In this document: positions 55,836-64,000 of the stretch, one piece after another
Numbering within the stretch: position 1 is the stretch's first letter
Layout of the letters: the number at the start of each line of letters is the position of its first letter
Origin: Pseudoneurospora amorphoporcata
Lineage: Eukaryota > Ascomycota > Sordariomycetes > Sordariales > Sordariaceae
Length of the DNA stretch: 64,000 nt
Reading direction: 5' to 3'
Assembly: GCA_033297205.1 (NCBI GenBank)
Contig: MU859087.1
Location: 1 to 64,000 of the forward strand
Translations under genes and position numbers: made by a program
Notes under the pieces: model-generated
Told to the model about the DNA's origin: nothing
The model's database searches: none
The model's input: the letters and a program-made list of their open reading frames with translations, nothing else

Positions 55836-57440
55836 TATTTCGTGTCTCTGTCAGGAAATCCTTCCTAGGCTAGACCACGAAGCGTAAAAGCAGCTGAACA
55901 GACCGACAGTTGGGAAATTTTGGGTTTCCATTGGCAAGTACAACCGCACGCAACCTGAAAGAACCAACGCGACAAACTCGGCAGACGCCCGGTGTTCGGG
56001 CTTCTCTACATACTGTACCCAGCTCCAGGCGGACCGGCACCGATACGGCGACACGAACAACAACGGCAGCATTGGCATTCATCACTGTGATCTTACCGCA
56101 CCCTGGAAGAACAACCATAGAACATCAAACTCACGTCCACGAAAGCCTTGTGCCTTACAGACAGTGCCCGAGGTTGACGCTAGATGTCTTCGGGGCTAGA
56201 CGGGAGTCTAAACGGACGGCTTCTTCGATCCGAGTGGACAAGGGGAGGACATCAGGAGTCGTCGTCAGCAACACCCCGACCTCCGTTGAAGTTGGTGGAT
56301 CCCCGAGCATCCGGGCCCGTCCCTGTCCGCCTTCCAGGAGGTCAAGTTCGGGAATCCCGCCTAGCCCCACGTGTCGCCAAAGTGGGTCCGGGTTTCCTCC
56401 CTCCCGTCCCCGGGCTCCTGGGCATGGAATTGGGTCACTAGACTTCGCATTCGCAGACCGCAACCCGCCGACCCGACCGCGCACAAGGGACACTTTAGCA
56501 CCACAACTTTGTTGCGCAGGCAACCACAAGCTACAAGCATATTGGATACCAAACTTCCATCACGATGCTTTCCGGCGATTGGGTCGACCTTGAGCTGCCA
56601 GCGACCGAGACCACTGCATTTGTTGAGGCCCAAACACTGAGCTCGGCGAGGTCCCCGGCTCCAATCAGGCCAGCCAGCCAGCCACCGGCCTAGGACCCGA
56701 CCGGCCTGTTGTTTTGTGTGGTCGTTGTCTTGAAGCCCCTCCTTTTCCTCCATCGTTTTTCGCTGAATTGTACGATACAGGAGCCCATCGAAAGGGAAGA
56801 AGCAACGAATTCGGTCACCGCGAAAACCAGAAGGCAACTTTTTGCCTTGCCATCCACCGGGAATCTAGGTTCTTTCGCTCTCCTTGACCGCCTCTTACAA
56901 CACGACGCACTTTACACAACCAACGGCTCCATAGCACTGTCGTCATCTTATGCTGAACTCAAAAGTCCCTTTTGTGTACAGAATGCCATTCTCAAGGTAC
57001 CATCTAGAACTTTTAAAGGGGGATTATGTGACATCATCATCCTATCCTACACACCATCCACCACATCGTGTACGGAAATTTCCTACAAGAGCTCCATTGA
57101 ATCCTTGCGCGACTTCCTTCGCTTCAACAAACTACCGAGTCCATTGTCCACACCCCTCTGTCTTGTTCACACCCTCTCTCTTGAGGATACTGTGAAATGC
57201 CCCTTATGACCACTCTGTATGATGTTGTGAACACGACGTGCTCGAACTCGTGCCGTGTCTCCGTGTACAGCAAGCAAAGCCGCTAAACCTAAACAGGTGA
57301 GCAGGTGGGAAGACTCGTCGCGGCTACACGCGTCCCTGTCCTTAGCCAGCGCGTGGAACCATACGAAAGCCAAAAAATATGATAGGGTTGTCGAACGGAA
57401 GAACAAAAACTTCCGCGCCAACATAGCTTGCTCGGTAGCT
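55836..57440. other. Intergenic region right of the transposon
   Basis: Holds the 3' side of the CCDC124-type gene and the DNA into which the transposon inserted. Open frames at 55910-56593 (plus, 227 codons) and 56709-57209 (plus, 166 codons) have no family character and no neighbouring splice pattern, so I do not call them. I see no other element. Confidence 0.5.
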
Positions 57441-58734
57441 TTAGCGTCTAGACCCAAGTCTGGACTCGATCTTGATGCGTTCCTGCTCCTTGAGCTGGGC
57501 CAACTCTTCCCTGGAAGCGTCATAACGGGCAGTAACCTGGTTGAAGGGGTTGTCGGGGTGCTTCTCGAACTCCTTCTTGATCTTCTCCTTCTTCTGGTTC
57601 AGGCGCAAGCCTTGACCACTGCCGTCCTTCTCCATCTCCGCAAGTCGTCGTTCCTCAAACGCCGTATATGCTGCCTTGAAGCGTCTTTCGGGATGCCGGT
57701 CAATCTTGTCGACGGCTGAAGATGTGGTCAGCGACAACGCATCCAGAGCGTTATCGATACCAGATGCGTTGAGCGCCGCGAGAGGACCGCTGCCATCGTC
57801 GTCGAGCTGTGAGAGGTCAAGACCCCTTGTCTTCTTGACCGCCGTCTTTGCATTCTTGGGTTGCGTACGCCCCGGGGTGTTCTTCTCTTCCTCCTTCAGA
57901 AGTGCCTCCTTCTCTGCCTTCTTGCGCGCCGCCTCGGCCTTTTTCGCGGCTTCGGCTTCCCTGTAAGATAGCGTGTAGTCAGTACGATTGCTCGGGTCAG
58001 TTTTATCGCGAAAGTTATAGTCCATCTGTGCGAATATGCGCACTTCGCACGTCGCCGCCAGAGCCCGGGTCGCCCACCCCATCCACCCAACTAACGTATC
58101 TGTCCCTCCCGTACGGTAGGGAGAGCGCATCAAAGGCAACTTTGCAGCTGCGCATGTGCCTTTGATAGTGCGCACTGGACAAAAGAGCCAAACAGAAGTC
58201 CACTGGACATTCGACCGGCATCATATCATGGCGGCATGCAATGCGACGCTTCCCCAAGGTCGCACAGCGGTCCCGCGGACATCTTCCGATGGCGAGTCGG
58301 AACGCGTTCCTGGCGGAGGGCAATGGGCCTTTAAGAAGCAGACCAAGAAGGGTAAGGATGCCTCGAGGGGCAAGGCGAGACTCCGAAGGAATGTAGGGGC
58401 TGAGATATGGAGGCATGAGATGTCGCACGAGGGCACGGAGCCTGCCGCTGAGCGACGATATAGCCCCCTCCTTCTTCCTGTAGCTTCGGAAGGCCGACGA
58501 CAAGGGCCAGAAAACGGACCGGTAAACAAAAGCGGCAGAGCAACGTGAAACCGAACACTAGACTTCATATTAGACTTACTTCTTAGCGTTGCTCTTGGCT
58601 CCCTTATCCCACTCCGCGGCTTCGGCAGCGGCCTTCTTTGCCTCTTCGGCAGCAGCCTTCTGGGCCGCAGTCTCGGCCTTGCGCGCCTGGCCGGCCACCT
58701 TCTTGCTGTTGTCCTGGCCCTTCTTTCCAGCCAT
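57441..58734 (-). CDS. CCDC124-type coiled-coil ribosome-associated protein
   Basis: Two exons (58580-58734, 57441-57960) encode 224 residues. Exon 1 is Lys/Ala-rich (MAGKKGQDNSKKVAGQARKA), a helical segment like the N-terminus of yeast Lso2, the ribosome-bound factor of dormant and recovering ribosomes. Exon 2 carries the CCDC124 core: GLDLSQLDDDGSGPLAALNA, IDNALDALSLTT, HPERRFKAAYTAFEERRLAE, LRLNQKKEKIKKEFEKHPDN and PFNQVTARYDASREEL. The HPERRFKAAYTAFEE and HPDNPFNQV motifs are diagnostic. The intron of 619 nt is unusually long for this genome. Family proteins bind near the 60S GTPase and decoding regions and help recycle idle ribosomes. The start ATG is taken at 58734 because the upstream frame begins only with GTG. 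Confidence 0.9.
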
Positions 58735-61700
58735 CTTCTTTTCTGTGTTGTTTGTGTTTTGATCCTTCACTGCCTTCGAGACTGCCGGTAACCTGGTCCC
58801 GGCCTTGTTGCGCCGCGCGGACTGGCCGATGGGATCAGCACTTCAGGTTGGTGTGGTTGTCTTGGTTTTGGGGTGGCAGGGTTATCGATTTTTTGCGCGT
58901 GTGGGCGAGACGACCTGGTCTAACTATCGATGCGGTCTTGGTGCGGTTGCTGGTAGACGTCTTGCTGTTGGTCTTATAGCGTGTGTAGGTCTCAGCCTGG
59001 ATGATTTATGCGAAAGCAACCTGGAAAGTTGGATGTTGAGTTGTCGACGTCTTTCTCTGTCAGGGGTGGGTTGAAGCAAAAAGTCAACGCCAGGCAACCT
59101 AGCGCGCAATGCTGCTCGTAGCGCGCGTTGAGGGGTGTGACGTTTTCGATTACAGCTGCGTTTTGGTGGGGCCAAGGAACCACGAGGCTCTTAAGACGTT
59201 CCATGCCGCCTTCTATTGTGACGCACTCGTTCGCCGTGTTACGTGCAGTACCTCTCTCTAGTACAGTACGTCCACTTCGCAGTCTTTGACGTACCTACAC
59301 TATGTACCTAGGTACCTACCGAAACGTAGCTGGCAACTTAAGCAACTTCTTGCCTGCTCACGCTTACGTTACCATACCGGACTGCCCGAATGTTATTACC
59401 GTACGGTATGTTACGCACCCTCCTGGTCACCACTGCAATGGCCTCCCAGCCGGACACGTGCAAACCTCCAACGCGACACCCTCTTCTGGTCTTCTTGCAC
59501 CTACCCGCACCAACGTGCTCTGCGCTATTGTATCAAACTCCCCATACTATGGAGGCTTTTGTCGACACATGAGACCTTCAAACGTGCCTTGTGTAGGCCG
59601 TCGCGCGCAACGGTGCATTGGTTCGTCGATATCTGATCCGAGTTGGTGAGGTCGGCGGGACGATAGGAAGACAGAGCACACCGCAACCATCAGCATCAGG
59701 CCAAGCTGACACAACTTCCAGTTTAAGTCGCAACAAGGCTGACGATGAGCGTCCGTGGCATATCACGACGTCGGATTGTGTGGACGATCTTATAGGCACG
59801 GGCCTTGCGCCGTACGGCCGCTCAGCTTACCCATGTCGTCCTCCATTTCCGTGGCTTGCTGGCCTAAGGCTTAGGCTGTCCAAATGCCTGCCTTTCTTTG
59901 CGTAACCAACTGTGGTTGAAGTTGAAAATCGACTACACCTCCTCCGAGTTCCCTACCACCTCAGCCTACCATGCCGAGCATATAGTGAGAAGTCGGAGAA
60001 GGGGATCGGCAAAGTGCCCCCACAGACAAACACCATCCTACACTTACTATCTTGGGACCACACAAAAGGTCTCAACATTTAATGGCGTCCTTTCCCTTTC
60101 CTCTCAGGCATGCATTGCCGAGGCGGACAAAAGGCCTCATTTCTTGTTGGTCATGGCCCAATATCGGATGATTATGCTCAGACTTGGGCCCCTTGGGCTG
60201 GCCGGATCTTCTCTTAGCTTCTTGCAATTTCAAGATTTCATGACATTCTCGTCCGCCGGAGCTACTGCGCTTGAGCGTCTCGCGAGAACAAACATCCGGA
60301 AGGCCCTGTCCCCGAATGATCTCAGCTCAATAGTGATCGGTCTGGGAAGGACCCCGAATAAATGCAATATCCTCGTACCTCATAGAGCCGCTATCTGTCT
60401 TTTTCAAAACTTCCTGACCCAAGCTGACTGACCTACGATGGTGTCATGCTGCGAGTCATTGAAGCCGGCGACTAACATGATGGCTATGATGGCGAGGATG
60501 CACCTCGGGCGGTGTGCTCGAACCACTCACGTTCGCTTACACAGGTCATGGTAGCAGTTGTGGTTACCGTACAATGAGAGTAATGTCTCAAGTGGTCTCT
60601 CCCCAAACGGGATATTGGTCGGTATGCTTGCATCCCCGAACAGCGGTTATGAGACCGGAAAATCTATCGTTAGAATGCAGAGCAGTAATGGCGCCCTCAC
60701 TTAGACTGTCTTGGATATCAGATTTCACCAATTTGGTCTTCAGTTGTTGGACTTTGTAAGCTGACCTTTCAATGCATGAATTTTCGTTATGTTCTTCAAC
60801 TTATATTCATTCAACGTCATGACCCCAGCATGAATTTAACGGGAAGTTCTTCAACGTCAGCAAAGCCCTTGTCTTCTCGTATAGCAGTGTCAGGGGTTCT
60901 TGCGCATTCTGCGCAGCTGTCTGCGCTACGAAGCCGATCTTGTTGGTCGAGTGACTGGTATTACTAGCAGTTGTCGCTAGTTCAACATACCCTGCAAATG
61001 CCCCATAGTTGATACTATCTATCTCTGGTGTATTGCGGCCTGTCAGTTGATTGTGAGTTTAACTTCGTCTGGCCCATTGACTTCTCGCTCATCCATAGTT
61101 CACAGTATTATATCGTGTTAATGGCACATGGTACATACAACACATCATCAAGTCTGGTATCTGCGAGTGTTCACGCCCTTGGAAAGGTGCTATTCCAATT
61201 CAGCCGGCCACAGGAAGGTGTGGTAGCACATTGGGGGGCATGCTGTGCGGTACAGCTGTGCCAAATCTTCACAGAACGTGGTTCGAAAAGGGACTGGTAC
61301 CCATATTGGTTATTGAGACACTCGATTGGTTAACATAACATGCTGTTGGTATTTGCTTGGGAAAACTGAACAGTGTTACGACGAAACTAATATGTTTTGC
61401 ATATTTTCTTGTGTGAACTTGGTAGATGCTGGAACCCACCATATTCTCTTTTCTCCCATACGAAAAGGCCTTTTACAAGCGTCCGGACCGTAATGACTAA
61501 CGCTGGATTGTGTGTAGGGGTCACATGAACTAGTGATGACCCTCTTGATGGTGGATTAGCCAGGTGCTTGTGGCCCGCTGGTGTTAATATCACAGATGAT
61601 CTCTCTTGTCGAGCCCGTTGGGCTGATTTCATGATCAGTAATCATCTTTGAACTGGTCTCAATAAAATGACAGTTGCATTAGCGTACCTAGGTCTGCTTG

Positions 61701-64000
61701 AGCCTCCCATTGACTAACGAATCAGCACGGATACTGGCAAAAGGTCTTAGTTCTAGTTGTTTTTTTAGTGCGAACGTACCCAAGTTGCAAGGCTGAGGTA
61801 CTATGGAGGATTTGTGAACTTCCCCATTTGGCGGTAACGCCGACTGTGGACGGCAGTGAATCGTCCAGTCACTGATAGTTGAATTTAACTACGCGACGGC
61901 CCGAAAAGAGCTATTTACGCTACTGCGTAGATGTCCCTTAGCTGAATTCGTACGTTCGCAAGAAAGTCTTCGAATGACAGGTCACCTAGCTTCACCCAAT
62001 CTTCTGTTAGTGAAACGGATTGGGTATCGAGTTTTGTATGTTCCTCCTGTCCGTTCATCTTTTATAAAGAAAAAAAAATATATTGAAGAATATAACGAAA
62101 TACGAACTTATGTGAATTCCAAGGACGATTCTGCATCCAGATATACTCCCATTAGCGCATGGAACCATAGAGTAGGTACAAACCTATCCGCACAACTTAT
62201 GTAGTCAGACAACTGACAACATTCACAATTTCGGGAATAAAAAGTTTAGATACTTAATATCTGACTCCTTCAATAGTATGCCTATCCTATTTCTGGCAAA
62301 TTCTTATGACACCCGCGTCGACCGACCTTGTAGCAGCAATTAAGGGGGAGGGTGACGAGACCTGCTTCCTATATTCTGAAGCAAGCTGGTAAGACTTAGA
62401 TACCCGGGAACACCATCAGTGCCCTGTGCAATGATACGCACACCTGAGCTCTTATTAAATGGCCAATGAAAGCCACTCCATGGACCGTTTTCGGTAGAGC
62501 GTCTGGTCAAGCCGTGGAGTATCCTACCAGGCTATCCTCGGTCTAAGGACAGAACAAAGCCGCATGCCAAACTTATGCTGAAATCGGAGGATGGTGAGCA
62601 CAACCAACTCGAAGTGAATGTCGGAGAAAGTCGTCCTCTAAATTCATCATGTGACAACCAGGCTGTTCGATGCCTGGGCCTAAGCTCAACGGTCGGGTCC
62701 ATCAACAGCCCTCAATGAGCACTCTATGGCGTCCGAAGTGCATTGCGCAGTCAAGGTAGACATGTCACTGCCCTGAGTGACAACTGCTCTCGAACTCGTC
62801 CTCTCCTAGGAAAACCAGATTTAGCAAGTTGCTCATATGCGAGTAACTCTAAAGTTCAGGCCTTAAGACATCTCAACAGCGTCAAGACGCCGTGTGCGGA
62901 TGTTAACCCTAGTCGATAATCAGCCTGTTAACGAAGCCGATGATGGGCACGGGCGGCTACTATCTTGCGCCCAAACAATCACCGGTGCTTGGCCGTATCA
63001 GGATGTATAAACTGCAGATCTTGATTCAACGTATGGCTGCCTATCGTGATGGCTCCTCGCTACAAGTAGACTTGCTTAAACCCGCAAGGAGTAGCGGTTC
63101 TCGCTTGTTAGTGACCAAAGACGATCTCGCAGGCATGTTGGCGAGACAACCTGGGGCTGCACCGCAACAGAGCCACTGGATAACACAATCATGCAATTTC
63201 TTTCCTGAGCTAATATGAATTAATAATGGGTCCTAAATAGTCCGCTGCCAGCCGCTGAGTAAGTTGGATAATGTAGATAGCAATCTTTTACTTATACTTA
63301 CATCGCAGTAGGTGTCGTGGGATGGACGTTGGGGCTCGGATGCTGGACAAAATAAAGGGGATGATGTCTAGGGGAATTGGATTGATTCCCGTTCAGGGCA
63401 GTTGCGGCCCGTGGTGGAGCCGGAGGCATCTGCCCTGCAGTGACGTAGGAACACACCGTGACTGTGGGCATTTTGCCCGGTGCTCGTGGCGGGCAGTTGC
63501 GAGTCGCTCCTACCCGCAGCGAGCGCAGGGCCGCGGCCCACCGCCCAAAACAGGGGCAGTTCCCCCCCCCGCGCCGATTGTCAACCTCTCAACTTGCAAC
63601 CTTTTTGCAACTACCACACGACTCTGATGGCCCACTAACTGTGATAGGCAAGCTACCATCACTATTCGTCTTATCCACGTTCTAATGGACCTATGATTTC
63701 TTCCTTAATCAACATCCCGGCGACACCTGTCTATTTTACCTCATCGAGTTATAGCCTCTACCTCTAGGCTGTCCCGTCAGTGCTGTCCATGGACAAGAAC
63801 ACCTTGATTGTACCATTTGTCCAGTGCCGGAGACACGGCCGTGATCCCCAGCCCTAACAATTTAATCTTCTATCAATCTTGGCTCAGTTTCAAACATTTC
63901 ATGGGAGTTTCAGAATCACCCTAGCGGAACCTTCTCCAAGCTTGGTACCAGGACACGAAGGCACCATTGAAGCTGAACCTCTAACTCAAACGGGGCAGAG
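58735..64000. other. Gene-poor region to the window end
   Basis: In 5.3 kb I find no supportable gene, RNA gene or transposon. The open frames present (for example 59898-60431 plus, 63322-63627 plus) are short and lack domains. Near 59290-59330 TACCTAC/GGTACC words cluster. Between about 61.7 and 62.3 kb the DNA is more AT-rich, and around 63.4-63.6 kb it is GC-rich. I see no strong RIP signature by eye, but a decayed repeat cannot be excluded. It could also be promoter and spacer for a gene beyond the window. Confidence 0.45.

Noticed and set aside
55910..56593. 227-codon plus-strand frame right of the transposon
   Set aside because: Thr/Arg/Pro-rich without recognisable structure, competing with minus-strand frames over the same DNA; no conserved motif.
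1..64000. CRISPR arrays, bacterial operons, phage genes
   Set aside because: Introns, a nuclear tRNA intron, and eukaryotic gene families throughout show nuclear fungal DNA. No regularly spaced direct repeats were seen.
1..64000. A secondary-metabolite or defence gene cluster (NLR, HET, polyketide synthase)
   Set aside because: No gene in the window has such domains; the genes are housekeeping or regulatory and are not organised as a cluster.

Overview
The window is nuclear DNA of a filamentous ascomycete, most probably a Sordariomycete of the Neurospora/Podospora kind. Nearly every gene carries short introns (about 50-140 nt) with CTAAC- or CTGAC-type branch sites. The gene set (condensin SMC2, N-acetylglutamate synthase, V-ATPase subunit e, Arv1, a Mob3/phocein protein with a long tail, NOT2, an Mss116-type helicase, an FTS-type pseudo-E2, a Zn2Cys6 regulator) is ordinary fungal housekeeping plus a few lineage-specific proteins. 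I rebuilt exon structures by hand from reading frame, splice signals and family knowledge. None was checked by alignment.

Layout. 1-2.3 kb: degenerate inverted repeats and an intron-containing tRNA-Ala(AGC). 2.3-13.3 kb: a dense block of BAR protein (-), N-acetylglutamate synthase (-), 3-hydroxyisobutyrate-dehydrogenase-like enzyme (-), V-ATPase subunit e (+), Arv1 (-) and an intracellular LysM protein (-). 14.7-21.1 kb: SMC2 (+) and a membrane-anchored mARC-like MOSC protein (-). 21.1-29.0 kb: nearly 8 kb without a convincing gene, ending at a Zn2Cys6 transcription factor (29.0-31.3 kb, +). 33-46.6 kb: Mob3/phocein (-), Zng1-type GTPase (+), NOT2 (+), ER CUE-domain protein (+), a membrane protein of unknown function (+) and the Mss116-type mitochondrial helicase (+). 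47.3-52.8 kb: a 1,054-codon fungal gene interrupted by one in-frame TAG, and an FTS-type pseudo-E2 (both -). 53.2-55.8 kb: two TA-flanked inverted-repeat elements, a ~0.29-kb MITE and a 2.17-kb pogo/Fot1-like element that lacks its DDE catalytic domain. 57.4-58.7 kb: a CCDC124-type ribosome-associated protein (-). 58.7-64 kb: no supported gene.

The most interesting observation is the gene at 47.3-50.8 kb. Its frame is open over four exons except for one TAG at codon 306, in a sequence that would read Leu-Trp-Ala-Ala if TAG were TGG. The TAG lies in the terminal loop of a predicted hairpin (49749-49783). This matches the known sexual-stage A-to-I mRNA editing of Sordariomycetes, in which UAG becomes UGG in hairpin loops with U at -1. 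I propose it as an editing-rescued gene, to be tested by perithecial RNA-seq. Other notable points are a 12-nt micro-exon encoding the conserved EFGD motif of the Zng1 GTPase, a GC-AG intron in the BAR gene, the transposon that kept near-perfect 134-bp inverted repeats but lost its catalytic domain, and the large non-coding region upstream of the zinc-cluster regulator.
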